Part shown: positions 44,223 through 53,765 of the stretch, in pieces
Position numbering within the stretch: position 1 is the first letter of the stretch
Layout: the number at the start of each line of letters is the position of its first letter
Origin: Psychrobacter cibarius
GTDB taxonomy: Bacteria > Pseudomonadota > Gammaproteobacteria > Pseudomonadales > Moraxellaceae
Direction of reading: 5' to 3'
DNA length: 64,000 bases
Assembly (NCBI RefSeq): GCF_016107535.1
Contig: NZ_JABASQ010000007.1
Coordinates: forward strand, 1 to 64,000
Position numbers and translations under genes: made by a program
The notes under the pieces: generated by a model
Databases searched by the model: none
Told to the model about the DNA's origin: nothing
Seen by the model: only the letters and a program-made list of their open reading frames with translations

Positions 44223-46397
44223 GTCATGCTGGTGATAATGTGGGTCGTGCTTGACTGGTATGACAACTAAAAACCTGGTATGTCCATTCAACGTATCAGT
44301 AATGATGCGCCCTTGATGTGCGGTAACGATTTGTGATACTAGCGATAAGCCCAGTCCAGAACCTTTATTTTTTTGTTGCAACCGCACAAATGGACTAAAT
44401 ACTTCTTCACGTTTGTCTTCTGGAATACCCGTGCCTTCATCAATCACTGCCAATACTGCATATTTCGGTAATGGGCGTACAGGATCGGTCTTGGCTTTTT
44501 TTAGATGCTTGGCAAACAAGCCTTCTTTGCGCGGTGTACTGAGTACTTCTGTAGAATTTTGAGTGTTATTTTGAGCATCACCCTTGTCGCGTGTATTGCC
44601 ACCTTTATTTATTATGGCACCTTTGGATTTAGGAATTGCATCATTCAAGGCAGTACTCTTAGCGTCATTGATAACTGCAGATGGCTCTTCAGTGTCAGGA
44701 ACTGCTTTCCAAACCACCTTTTTAATTTTGTCAGTCAAATCATTGGTAAAGTTATGATAATTAGCAATCAATGAGGATGCACTGGTGCTTCCAACGGTAT
44801 CGCTACTGTTGACTAAGTTTGTCGAAGTGCTTGAGTCAGTTTGAACACTATCCATATCAGTAGATTCTGTTAAGGTTGCACAGGTCTCAATAGAGTCAAT
44901 GTCGCTGTTGGTATTAATATCAGCCTTATCGATTTTAGTCTCTATATTCACATCGGCATCGGTATCAGAATTGAGATCATGCTCAACCGCAATATTTTCT
45001 CCGTTTCTATATATCGGTGGTGCTGGCAACACGATAATAGCATCCGTTGCTTCAGATTTAACTTTACCAGTACTATGAGAAGAATCGTTTGAGTGTGTAT
45101 TACTATGCGCAATATGATTATGCGTATTGTCTTCATTAACCTCGATTGGTTGGTGATAGGAGTCAAAATCAGAGCTATTATAATCGGCAAAGCTACTGCA
45201 GAGTATCGTTTGTAGCAGGTAATCAGGTATGGTATCTGCTTCATCAATAGTTTGCACACCATACAATAGTACCGTCACGGGTGGCTTGCCGTGTAGCATG
45301 GCATTGGTTAACAAGTTGCGAATCAAATGGGTCAACATCGATGATTGACCATCGATCACAATATGTTCACCAATGAGCGTCGCTTCAGGATAATGTTGCC
45401 GTTCTTGATTCACCAGATCGTATAAATCTAAACTTTCAACTTGCTGCAAGGCATGACCGGCGTCTAAACGACTCACCAATAAGATACTCTCTACCAAGTC
45501 GTTGAGCCCTGACAAATCGCGGTTAATCGCTTGCGCACGTTTATCAAACTTTGCTTTGGTATCAGATGGTAGCGCCCCTGCGAGCATATCCATCATCTCA
45601 ATCTGTAAGCGGATACGAGTAATGGGGGTACGTAGCTCATGAGAAGCATGTGCTAAGAGCAGGTTATTGGCATCGATAAGGTGTTCGATTTTTTGTGCTG
45701 CTTGGTTAAATCCACGCGCTAGTGAGGCGATCTCATCGTTACCACGAGCATTCACCCGTACGGTAAAATCACCATCACCCAGTTGCGCCATCTGCTGGCT
45801 CATCTGATTGATGCGCCAAGTGATGGTACGAGCAATCCACCACAGGACGCCTGCCATAATAAGTAACAGTAGTAGTGTGCCAGTAAATAAATTCAGCGCA
45901 GAGGAGAGTACTGGTTTTTTAGGCGGTAAGCGTGATTCATACAAAAGCGTATAGCCGGTGCTGCTATAAACCTGAGCTTGCTTGGTAGGGGAGGTGTCTG
46001 CGAGAGAGGGAAAAACGCGTGAAAATAAAGAGGGCGGTGCGGGCAACTCCAACGGCAAATCGCTGTTATCCGTTTGCATTAGCAATCGACCTTCGTTGTC
46101 ATACAAGCCCATCTTTGCCTGTAATGACTCATCAAAGATATCAAAGCTCTTTTTGACCACTGCTAGCATAAAGCGCGCTTGCAAGCGATTGTCCTCGCTA
46201 ACAGAGATATTCAGCTCGTGCAAGAAAGGGTCTATTTGTCCTAAAATCTGGGTGGCCAATACTTCTGATCGAATACTTGCATCTTTGTCGTGCACAAGTT
46301 GCGTCAACAGCACCATCGCCACTGCAAATAAAATAAGTGCCAGCATGACACTGGCAAATAACTTGGCAAATACCGAACGAAATCCCAACTGCTGCAT
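44220..46397 (-). CDS. Sensor histidine kinase with large low-complexity insertion inside the ATPase domain
   Basis: 725 residues. TM1 is at about 10-32 and TM2 at 165-190, with a periplasmic domain between; HAMP follows (ITWRINQMSQQMAQLGDGDF). The HisKA box HASHELRTPITRIRL has its His near 250. The N box LIRNLLTNAMLHG is near 360-370. Then about 250 residues of Asp/Ser/Thr/Asn-rich sequence intervene before DEGTGIPEDKREEVF (G1, about 653) and GSGLGLSLV (G2). The parts are otherwise those of an RstB/CpxA-like kinase that phosphorylates the regulator encoded just upstream. The insert falls where the ATP-lid side of the fold begins. The stop lies within a MITE-like copy, so the native end may be changed. 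Confidence 0.88.
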   Translation of the reverse strand: MQQLGFRSVFAKLFASVMLALILFAVAMVLLTQLVHDKDASIRSEVLATQILGQIDPFLHELNISVSEDNRLQARFMLAVVKKSFDIFDESLQAKMGLYDNEGRLLMQTDNSDLPLELPAPPSLFSRVFPSLADTSPTKQAQVYSSTGYTLLYESRLPPKKPVLSSALNLFTGTLLLLLIMAGVLWWIARTITWRINQMSQQMAQLGDGDFTVRVNARGNDEIASLARGFNQAAQKIEHLIDANNLLLAHASHELRTPITRIRLQIEMMDMLAGALPSDTKAKFDKRAQAINRDLSGLNDLVESILLVSRLDAGHALQQVESLDLYDLVNQERQHYPEATLIGEHIVIDGQSSMLTHLIRNLLTNAMLHGKPPVTVLLYGVQTIDEADTIPDYLLQTILCSSFADYNSSDFDSYHQPIEVNEDNTHNHIAHSNTHSNDSSHSTGKVKSEATDAIIVLPAPPIYRNGENIAVEHDLNSDTDADVNIETKIDKADINTNSDIDSIETCATLTESTDMDSVQTDSSTSTNLVNSSDTVGSTSASSLIANYHNFTNDLTDKIKKVVWKAVPDTEEPSAVINDAKSTALNDAIPKSKGAIINKGGNTRDKGDAQNNTQNSTEVLSTPRKEGLFAKHLKKAKTDPVRPLPKYAVLAVIDEGTGIPEDKREEVFSPFVRLQQKNKGSGLGLSLVSQIVTAHQGRIITDTLNGHTRFLVVIPVKHDPHYHQHD

Positions 46398-46499
46398 TAA
46401 ACCATCTCTACTATCAGCCGTTTATATCGACTTATACTTCTAATTTGCGTAAACAAATCAAAAGTATGGTTTTTATCGATTAATTTGCCGCTTTTGCGA

Positions 46500-47222
46500 T
46501 CAAACCTGATCAGTGGCAAATTGATAACCAACACCGCGTACCGTAATAATACGTTTTGGCTGGCGTGGGTTGTCTTCAATTAAAGCACGCAGACGCGAGA
46601 TATGAACATCAATGGCGCGATCGATATTATCTGAGCTGTCATCATTGGGCATGGCTTGCCACAGTTGCTCGCGATTCAATACTTTACCAGAATGGGTGGC
46701 AAAGTAATGCAATAATTGAAACTGATGCGTCGTTAAACGAACAGGCTCATCATCGATGGTCACTTCATGGCTGTCAGGGAACACGCTCAAACGACCAAAG
46801 GTTAAGCTATCAGACTGGCTATCTGCTTGATTGGGCTGCTCATGACGGCGAATAACAGCACGGATTCGAGCGAGAAGCTCACGTGGCTCAAAAGGCTTAG
46901 ATATATAATCGTCAGCACCCATCTCAAGACCTAGCACGCGATCGGTGGTATCACCTTTCGCTGTCAACATGATAATTGGCACTTTATTGGTCATGTTGTT
47001 TTTATTGCCGCGAATTTTTTGACACACTTGCATACCATCCATATCAGGTAGCATTAAGTCAAGCACGACCAAATCAATATCACGCTCTTTGGCATCCAAT
47101 AAATCAAGCCCTTCTTGACCAAGCCCTGCATGATGGACGTCATAATAATTCATGGTCAGGTAATCGCTGATTAACTCAGCTAGATCAGGATCATCTTCGA
47201 TTAATAAAATCTGCTTGCTCAT
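46500..47222 (-). CDS. OmpR-family response regulator
   Basis: 240 residues. The receiver domain has the acidic pair in LIEDDPDLAE, the phosphorylated Asp in VVLDLMLPDMDG, a Thr in MLTAKGDTTD, and Lys in YISKPFEPRELLARIRAVIRR. The winged-helix DNA-binding domain (about 140-237) has LTTHQFQLLHYFATHSGKVLNREQL and RVRGVGYQF-like VRGVGYQFATD. It resembles RstA/CpxR. An AGAGGA site precedes the ATG. It is paired with the kinase 102 bases downstream. Confidence 0.95.
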   Translation of the reverse strand: MSKQILLIEDDPDLAELISDYLTMNYYDVHHAGLGQEGLDLLDAKERDIDLVVLDLMLPDMDGMQVCQKIRGNKNNMTNKVPIIMLTAKGDTTDRVLGLEMGADDYISKPFEPRELLARIRAVIRRHEQPNQADSQSDSLTFGRLSVFPDSHEVTIDDEPVRLTTHQFQLLHYFATHSGKVLNREQLWQAMPNDDSSDNIDRAIDVHISRLRALIEDNPRQPKRIITVRGVGYQFATDQV

Positions 47223-47519
47223 GGGTTATCCTCTAGTTGTTGTTATGGTTGGCCAAACGTTTCATCTGTTTTAATATTTTGTATCACGATAAATACATCG
47301 CTGATTTTAGGATCTCAAACAGTTAAAAGATTAAGCCTCTATATTTTCAAACTTTTTAAGATTTCTCAAACTTTCAAGATATTGAATCATTTAATATCAA
47401 TGATTCAGAATACTCGGTTAATGCTATATATTATATGGTCATATTGCCTAATTACGCAGTTACAAAACAAGAGAGGCTTTGTTAATGTTTCTACACAATG
47501 TAACTGTCGGCATGCATAG

Positions 47520-48833
47520 CTATGAGACATTGACTTTTTTACCTTTAGCATCAGCCGGTAAATCAGCCAAACAAATCAAACTGTCGTTGCTAATACCCGC
47601 AATTAAATATTGCTTTGTGATAGGGTCATATTCGACTACTTCAATAGGCTGGCGTGTCAGGCGCTGATCCTGTCCAATAATCCACACGTTAGCAGTCAAC
47701 GGTGACAGAGGCTTATATGGTGACGTTTGTAATTCTGTCAAGTCAACATCGTGCAACGCCCGCTTAGGCACGATAGTGCCCACATCTATTTGACCATAAT
47801 TAACCCGCCCCGTGACTTTCATATCTGGCAATAACTTGTCTCGACTTGCTTCATTGTCAATGACGTTAACATAGACCAACAGCTTTTTCGGCTGGCTGGT
47901 CGCGGTCAGTTTACTGACTTGTCCTGTGAACTGTTCCGACATACCTTCAGCTGTAAAATTGACAGTCTGACCAACCGAAAGTTGCGGTTCTGCTTGGATA
48001 GGTAGGATCGCGATAAAGTGTAATTTAGTTTCATCGCTAAGCTGTAATAAAGGCGTGCGCGCCTCTAGTCTTTGACCTGCTTTGGCATATAAGTTTTTTA
48101 CACGGCCAGAAAAGCTGGCACGCACAGTGACCAAATTATACTGATTCTGCTGCGGTTTTAAGCTCGCCGTGCTATTAGCGCTGGTTTGGTCATTGTTTTT
48201 AAGGTTGCCGACTGCGTTTTTAGGAGTGCCCACTGTGGCGTTTGCTGCTGCCTCTTCTTTGTTAGCAATTGGGTCGTTTTTAGTGGTTGTTGCGCTATTT
48301 TCTGCTGTAGGCTGATTGGGTTTTGAGCTAGCGTCTGTTTTTTGTGAGTGTGTTTGCTTTACATCAACCGCATCGTTCGTCATCTCAGAATCTGGGGCAA
48401 CGCTGTTCGATTTTGAAGATTGTTCCTTAGCTGGGTTGGATGCATCTGCTGTTTTGCTTTCTGATTGCACGCGTCGAACAATAAGCAGCGGCATATCTTT
48501 TTCTACCCATTGACCCTCAGTAACCAGTATTTCTTCGACGTTAATGGGGTATGCAGCGATAAGCTTAGTCTGTTTGATAGGTTCGATCTTACCTTGTAAA
48601 CCAAGACTGGGCTGATAACGTGAAGGTTTTATGCTCAATATATGATCTGGCGTCATGGTCACACTATCGTCGGTAATGACAATAGGGGTATCTACAGTCT
48701 CACTGTTTTCTGCAGTCACAGGCTCATTGGTAGGCGGTGATGGCTGACAGGCAGCAAGAAGAAAAGCACTCAGTAGATAGGTGCTATTTTTTAAAAAATT
48801 ACAAGCCGTCATAGCAGTCACCATAGTAGTCAT
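47520..48833 (-). CDS. Membrane-fusion (HlyD/RND adaptor-like) lipoprotein with disordered insertion
   Basis: 437 residues. A lipobox LLAAC near residue 28 predicts a lipid anchor. The first half of the lipoyl-like domain is LQGKIEPIKQTKLIAAYPINVEEILVTEGQWVEKDMPLLIV, and the second is VTVRASFSGRVKNLYAKAGQRLEARTPLLQLSD. Between them, where adaptors have a helical hairpin, lie about 100 Ser/Asn/Ala/Lys-rich residues. A beta-barrel domain and membrane-proximal domain follow. Adaptors link inner-membrane pumps to outer-membrane channels, but no pump or TolC gene is beside this one. It is monocistronic, and the two-component pair follows downstream on the same strand. Confidence 0.75.
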   Translation of the reverse strand: MTTMVTAMTACNFLKNSTYLLSAFLLAACQPSPPTNEPVTAENSETVDTPIVITDDSVTMTPDHILSIKPSRYQPSLGLQGKIEPIKQTKLIAAYPINVEEILVTEGQWVEKDMPLLIVRRVQSESKTADASNPAKEQSSKSNSVAPDSEMTNDAVDVKQTHSQKTDASSKPNQPTAENSATTTKNDPIANKEEAAANATVGTPKNAVGNLKNNDQTSANSTASLKPQQNQYNLVTVRASFSGRVKNLYAKAGQRLEARTPLLQLSDETKLHFIAILPIQAEPQLSVGQTVNFTAEGMSEQFTGQVSKLTATSQPKKLLVYVNVIDNEASRDKLLPDMKVTGRVNYGQIDVGTIVPKRALHDVDLTELQTSPYKPLSPLTANVWIIGQDQRLTRQPIEVVEYDPITKQYLIAGISNDSLICLADLPADAKGKKVNVS

Positions 48834-49501
48834 CGTTTTATTATATAGTGAATTGCCACTGGGTGAAATAAGCGCAAAAAACTTAATAAACCGCTGACGT
48901 TAAGGCTACTAAATCCAGTCATTAGCTAAGCTAGGAGTGACAGCAAGTCTGAACAAATTTTTATATTACTGACCAGTTCGAATATTGGCTCACTCATAAC
49001 TGGAAATTAGTCGATAACTGTGCTAAAACAAACATAACAAAATACAATGATACATTTTTATCACAAAAGAAAATTATTCAGCAATGTGCCCATCGTTTCT
49101 ATATAATGCAGAAATATCATAAGGTTGATGGTTCTTTTACTTCGAGCTTACCTCTTTTATCGTCATGGTCATCAGTAATAAAAGGTACTCTACCTTGTTT
49201 GAAGCCAAATACGGTTGCAGTGGACGATAATAAAAGCAAAATAAGTCGTCTAAAAAGCCATAGGTTTGGCGCAATTTAGTAAGCTTATTAATTAGAAAGT
49301 GCGTATAGTAGCCCATGTTGACGCTCTGTTTGACAGGCGGATACTGGCAGCTGATATGTTGACTGTCATAACATATGGTAATGCAAATTTAGCGTCTCAT
49401 ATCAGTCCAATAATGAATGATATGACAGGTTGAAATAACCGTTAAATTTTTGCATTGATGGATGGTATTAAGAATAAATAGTCGTTTATAGGACACTGAT
49501 A
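48834..49501. other. Long non-coding region upstream of pilG
   Basis: 668 bases with no credible gene on either strand. It should contain the divergent promoters for the membrane-fusion lipoprotein and the Pil-Chp cluster. A TTGACA hexamer at 49330-49335 lacks a good -10 partner. No other structure is recognised. Confidence 0.5.
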
Positions 49502-49879
49502 ATGGAAAATAATTTTGATGGTTTAAAAGTAATGGTGATTGATGATTCAAAAACCATTCGCCGTACCGCAGAGACTTTATTACAAAAAGCGGGTTGCGAA
49601 GTTGTGACCGCCATTGATGGTTTTGATGCTTTAGCAAAAATTGTCGATAACAATCCAGATATTATTTTTGTCGACATCATGATGCCGCGTTTGGATGGCT
49701 ATCAGACTTGTGCGCTAATAAAAAACAACCCTGATTATGCCAGCAAACCTGTGATTATGTTGTCGTCTAAAGATGGCTTATTTGACAAAGCGCGTGGTCG
49801 TATTGTGGGTTCAGATGAGTATCTGACCAAGCCATTTAGTAAAGATGAGCTGTTCGAGGCAATTAATCAGTACCGCTAA
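49502..49879 (+). CDS. pilG: Twitching motility response regulator PilG
   Basis: 125 residues, a single receiver domain. Asp pair in VMVIDDSKTIRRTAETLL, phosphorylated Asp in IIFVDIMMPRLDGYQTC, Ser in MLSSKDG, Lys in YLTKPFSKDEL. PilG is one of the two CheY-like outputs of the Pil-Chp system that control type IV pilus extension. It opens the cluster, with an AGGA site before the ATG. Confidence 0.95.
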   Translation: MENNFDGLKVMVIDDSKTIRRTAETLLQKAGCEVVTAIDGFDALAKIVDNNPDIIFVDIMMPRLDGYQTCALIKNNPDYASKPVIMLSSKDGLFDKARGRIVGSDEYLTKPFSKDELFEAINQYR

Positions 49880-50161
49880 TATAAATAAGTCCGCTTGTAG
49901 ATATATCGTTAAATATCGTCTTACAAGTTGGTATGATTTATGCATTGCTATGCTTTATATAGAATCAGATAAATTAGGCTAGGCATTACGGTTAAGAGAT
50001 TTAGTATTGATAAAATATTACTAATAACTGCTCAATATTTAATCGAAACTGTTAAGAGAATTGCCCTGCCATTCATGGTTGGCGTGCTACTTTCAGTCGG
50101 ATTGTCTCAATAATATAACAACATATCCTTATGGATACTTTCGAAAATAAAGGAAATTCCT

Positions 50162-50524
50162 ATGACTACAGTTTTAGTCATTGACGACTCACCATCTGAG
50201 ATGGCGAAATTTCGCGACATGCTTGCCAGACATAATTTTAAAGTATTAGAGGCGATAAATGGTGAGCAAGGTTGCCAGATGGCCATTGATCACTTACCAG
50301 ATGTCATTTTAATGGACGTGGTTATGCCTGAGATGAACGGTTTTCAGGCCACTCGCAAAATTACTCGAGGTAAGACCACCGCGCATATTCCAGTGATTAT
50401 GATCAGTACCAAAAATCAGGAAACCGATCGAGTTTGGGGAAAACGCCAAGGCGCTAAAGAGTATATGGCAAAGCCCGTTGACGAAAATGGATTGGTTAAT
50501 ATCATTCGTAAAGTAATGGAGTAG
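50162..50524 (+). CDS. pilH: Twitching motility response regulator PilH
   Basis: 120 residues, a single receiver domain. VLVIDDSPSEMAKFRDML, VILMDVVMPEMNGFQATRKI and MISTKNQETDRVWGKRQGAKEYMAKPV match PilH, including the PilH-type DRVWG segment. It is the second CheY-like output, opposing or buffering PilG. It is separated from pilG by 282 bases, with its own ribosome site (AAAGGAA). Confidence 0.95.
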   Translation: MTTVLVIDDSPSEMAKFRDMLARHNFKVLEAINGEQGCQMAIDHLPDVILMDVVMPEMNGFQATRKITRGKTTAHIPVIMISTKNQETDRVWGKRQGAKEYMAKPVDENGLVNIIRKVME

Positions 50525-50527
50525 ATT

Positions 50528-51058
50528 GTGGCTTCCAGAGGGTTTATTGAGCTTCTGCGTTTAGCAGACTTGGCACGCGCGCGCAAAAGTGGTCGCCGCG
50601 GTGGACAAGAGTATGACTGGCAAGGTGTGGTATTCGAGATTGGCGGACAGCGGTTAGTTGCACCGATGGGTCAAGTATCAGAAGTATTGGCCATGCCAGA
50701 GTATACCAGCTTGCCTCTAGTGAAGCCTTGGATGCTAGGCATCGCCAATATTCGCGGACGCCTATTGCCAATCACCGATTTGTCTCAGTTTCTACAGGTT
50801 CCTAGTCGTTTAACGCAAATGAGCCAACGAAAAGTCATTGTCATTGAACATGACAATCTCTTTTCAGGACTGTTAGTGGATCAAGTTATTGGGATTGAAC
50901 AATTTACGCATGATCAATACCGTGCAGAAGCTATAGAGCCTAATTCGCCCTTTGCTCCTTATAATCACGGTAAGTTCTTTAAAAATGAGCAAGATTGGTA
51001 TGTTTTTATGCCAAGCCTGCTCGCACAAGACCTGCAGTATACCGATGCTGCAATATAG
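50528..51058 (+). CDS. pilI: CheW-like adaptor PilI
   Basis: 176 residues with one CheW domain (FEIGGQRLVAPMGQVSEVLAMP, then MLGIANIRGRLLPITDLSQFL, then LLVDQVIGIEQF). It starts at a GTG 3 bases after the pilH stop with a GGAG site inside pilH, so the two are translationally coupled. It joins the receptor PilJ to the kinase ChpA at the membrane. Confidence 0.94.
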   Translation: MASRGFIELLRLADLARARKSGRRGGQEYDWQGVVFEIGGQRLVAPMGQVSEVLAMPEYTSLPLVKPWMLGIANIRGRLLPITDLSQFLQVPSRLTQMSQRKVIVIEHDNLFSGLLVDQVIGIEQFTHDQYRAEAIEPNSPFAPYNHGKFFKNEQDWYVFMPSLLAQDLQYTDAAI

Positions 51059-51235
51059 CAGTCGATAACAGCTATCTGGCTGCTATAACGATGACGAAAT
51101 AATAGCGAATGACATGATACGGTTGGGTGTCAGTATTCATACAGGCTTTGCTAATCACTGTTGTTTTTATAACAATAAGATTGTCAAAGTCAGTCACGAT
51201 GAGACTTTGATGATTGTTTGAAAGGAATACGTACG

Positions 51236-52648
51236 ATGAGTGATGTTATAAAGAAACCTGTAGCTGGTACGAACAATACAACAGATGGCAAGGACGCTAA
51301 TAGCAAGTGGAAGTTATTGTTAGGGTTTTTTGTGCTAATAAGTGTGGCCTGCCTGATTTGGCTGGTCAATTCGTTATCGTCAGTAAGTCAGTACTTGGCT
51401 GATTTTAATCAATCCGTTACTTTACCAGCGATTATATTTGTCGTAGGAGTATTAGGTATCCTCTTTGCTCTGTATCAGTTACTGAAGCAGCGTGGGGGAT
51501 CAGAGCGTCTACTCATTGAAAAAGAAACCTTGCGTCGTCGTCAGGAAGCAGAAGCGGAATCTGAGCGAGCGCGTCAAATTCAAGAAGAAAATGAACGTAA
51601 CCAGATTGCTATTCTACGTCTACTTGATGAATTGGGTGATTTAGCAGAAGGCGATTTGACGGTTAATGCCACCGTATCAGAAGATTTTACTGGGGCAATT
51701 GCTGACTCAGTGAACTTTGCGATTGACCAATTACGTCAATTGGTTTTGGTTATTAACAACACGGCTGACCGCGTTTCGCAGTCTTCAGACCAAACACAGA
51801 TGAATGCAGTCGAACTTGCTGAAGCATCTGAGCACCAAGCACAAGAAATTGCTGGTGTATCAGCGGCTATTAATGAGATGACAGTATCGATTGACCAAGT
51901 TTCGAACAACGCTTCAGAATCAGCGACTGTTGCTCAGCGCTCAGTAGCCATCTCTCATAATGGAGCGGAAGTTGTACAGCGCTCTATTGAAGGTATGAAC
52001 GTGATTCGTGATCAGATTCAAGAGACCTCAAAACGTATTAAGCGTCTTGGTGAGTCTTCGCAAGAAATTGGTGATATCGTTGGTTTGATTAATGATATTG
52101 CTGACCAGACCAACGTTTTGGCATTGAATGCTGCTATTCAGGCATCGATGGCAGGTGAAGCTGGTCGAGGCTTTGCGGTCGTTGCTGATGAAGTCCAACG
52201 TCTTGCTGAGCGTTCAGCTAACGCTACCAAACAGATTGAAACCTTGGTAAAAACCATTCAGGCAGATACCAACGAAGCAGTTATGTCAATGGAATCGACG
52301 ACCTCTGAAGTTGTGCGCGGTGCACGTTTGGCAAAAGATGCTGGTGAAGCGCTAGAAGAAGTGCAGAGCGTTTCTAATACCTTGGCTGACTTGATTCAAA
52401 ACATCTCAAACGCTGCTTTGCAGCAGGCAGAATCTGCTGGTCACATCTCTCATACGATGAATATTATTCAAGATATTACCTCACAGACCTCTTCTGGCAC
52501 AATGGCAACCGCGCGCTCTATTGGTGAGCTGAGCGAAATGGCTGCAGCATTGCAAGAGTCAGTCACTGGTTTTAAAGTGTCGAACGATGATGAGCTACTA
52601 GAAAACGAGATGTTGGACACCGAAGAAGCGTTATCAGCAAGTGTGTAA
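51236..52648 (+). CDS. pilJ: Methyl-accepting chemoreceptor PilJ (short sensory region)
   Basis: 470 residues from the ATG at 51236 (AAAGGA upstream; a TTG 18 bases earlier is less likely). Two membrane helices (about 31-50 and 70-90) enclose only some 20 periplasmic residues. A helical HAMP-like linker follows, then the MCP signalling hairpin with [52 protein letters not shown]. aeruginosa PilJ has about 680 residues and a large periplasmic domain; here that sensory part is nearly absent. Confidence 0.9.
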   Translation: MSDVIKKPVAGTNNTTDGKDANSKWKLLLGFFVLISVACLIWLVNSLSSVSQYLADFNQSVTLPAIIFVVGVLGILFALYQLLKQRGGSERLLIEKETLRRRQEAEAESERARQIQEENERNQIAILRLLDELGDLAEGDLTVNATVSEDFTGAIADSVNFAIDQLRQLVLVINNTADRVSQSSDQTQMNAVELAEASEHQAQEIAGVSAAINEMTVSIDQVSNNASESATVAQRSVAISHNGAEVVQRSIEGMNVIRDQIQETSKRIKRLGESSQEIGDIVGLINDIADQTNVLALNAAIQASMAGEAGRGFAVVADEVQRLAERSANATKQIETLVKTIQADTNEAVMSMESTTSEVVRGARLAKDAGEALEEVQSVSNTLADLIQNISNAALQQAESAGHISHTMNIIQDITSQTSSGTMATARSIGELSEMAAALQESVTGFKVSNDDELLENEMLDTEEALSASV

Positions 52649-52742
52649 TGACAAGTGTTAACGTCAAGTAGGTGTTAGACCACTGACCGTCTTTAAATTA
52701 ATGTGTTAATAATATGCTGTGCAGATACGATGATTTGCAGCA

Positions 52743-53735
52743 GTGACTATAGCAGGTGACGTGAATAATTTTACTCAACCAGACAGCAATTCTATCAAAG
52801 CAGCCAAACCCTCGTTGATTAAGGGTTTGCTGCAGGCAGACAGTTTTGATGTGCAGCAGTGGCAGCGATATATAGAACAAGAGATAGGTTTTGTTCTACC
52901 CAATGTCCAGCTGCAATGGTTGATAAATGCGATTGAACACACGGCATTATCACATGGATTGACAGTTGAAAAGCTGTGGTGTCAACTACCAAATAATGAT
53001 GAAATACGCCAACAGTTATTGGATAAAGTACTGATTCACGAAAGTCGTTTTTTTCGCCATATGCCTTCTATCGATTTTGTCACAAAGTGTGCATTACAGC
53101 ATCAGCGCCAGCAGCTTACTGCCACTAGTACTGATCGTGGTCACAACAATGATGCTAATGATTTATTTCGCATTTGGAGTGTTGGTTGTGCCAGTGGACA
53201 AGAAACATGGTCATTGGCGATGAGCTTGGCTTCTGAACAATTGATTAATTATACGATATTGGGTACAGATGTCAGCCAACAAGCCATTACAAAAGCACGA
53301 CTAGGGCAGTATGATAAGCGGCAGCAGTCGTTAATTCCAGACCTGTGCCAGCAGTTCGTTCAGCCATTGCGAGCTAAGTGTGATATCAGCCAATCGCACT
53401 TTTATAAGGTATCTACCGCAAAAAAGGCGATGACTGGCACTCAGACCGACTGGCAGATTGCGCCAATGTTACGACGCTATGTTAGCTTCGCTTTACACAA
53501 TATTATTGAGCAAAAACCACCTACTTCGCACCTTCAGCATGTCATTATCTGTCAAAATATGCTGCTATATTTTCGCAAGTTTGATCAGCGTGATATTTTG
53601 GCAAGGCTATCAGAGCAGTGTGCGTTAGGTGGATATATTATATTGGCTCCAGGTGAGGCGTTGTTTTGGCGTCCTTCAAATATGCGCCGTATTGCGCACC
53701 CACAGGTTAATGTGTGGCAAAAAATTAATGCCTAG
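52743..53735 (+). CDS. pilK: CheR-type methyltransferase PilK
   Basis: 330 residues. The SAM-binding motif is IWSVGCASGQETWSLAMSLA, followed by ILGTDVSQQAITKARLGQYD and LRRYVSFALHNI; VIICQNMLLYFRKFDQRDILARL is the CheR C-terminal block (usual Arg-Asn is Gln-Asn). Active residues for methylating PilJ glutamates seem present. The frame starts at GTG 52743; a GTG at 52761 has a better-spaced AGGTGA. It lies between pilJ and chpA as in Pseudomonas. Confidence 0.88.
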   Translation: MTIAGDVNNFTQPDSNSIKAAKPSLIKGLLQADSFDVQQWQRYIEQEIGFVLPNVQLQWLINAIEHTALSHGLTVEKLWCQLPNNDEIRQQLLDKVLIHESRFFRHMPSIDFVTKCALQHQRQQLTATSTDRGHNNDANDLFRIWSVGCASGQETWSLAMSLASEQLINYTILGTDVSQQAITKARLGQYDKRQQSLIPDLCQQFVQPLRAKCDISQSHFYKVSTAKKAMTGTQTDWQIAPMLRRYVSFALHNIIEQKPPTSHLQHVIICQNMLLYFRKFDQRDILARLSEQCALGGYIILAPGEALFWRPSNMRRIAHPQVNVWQKINA

Positions 53736-53765
53736 ATTAGTGCCTAGACAAGTTAGGATAACCCT

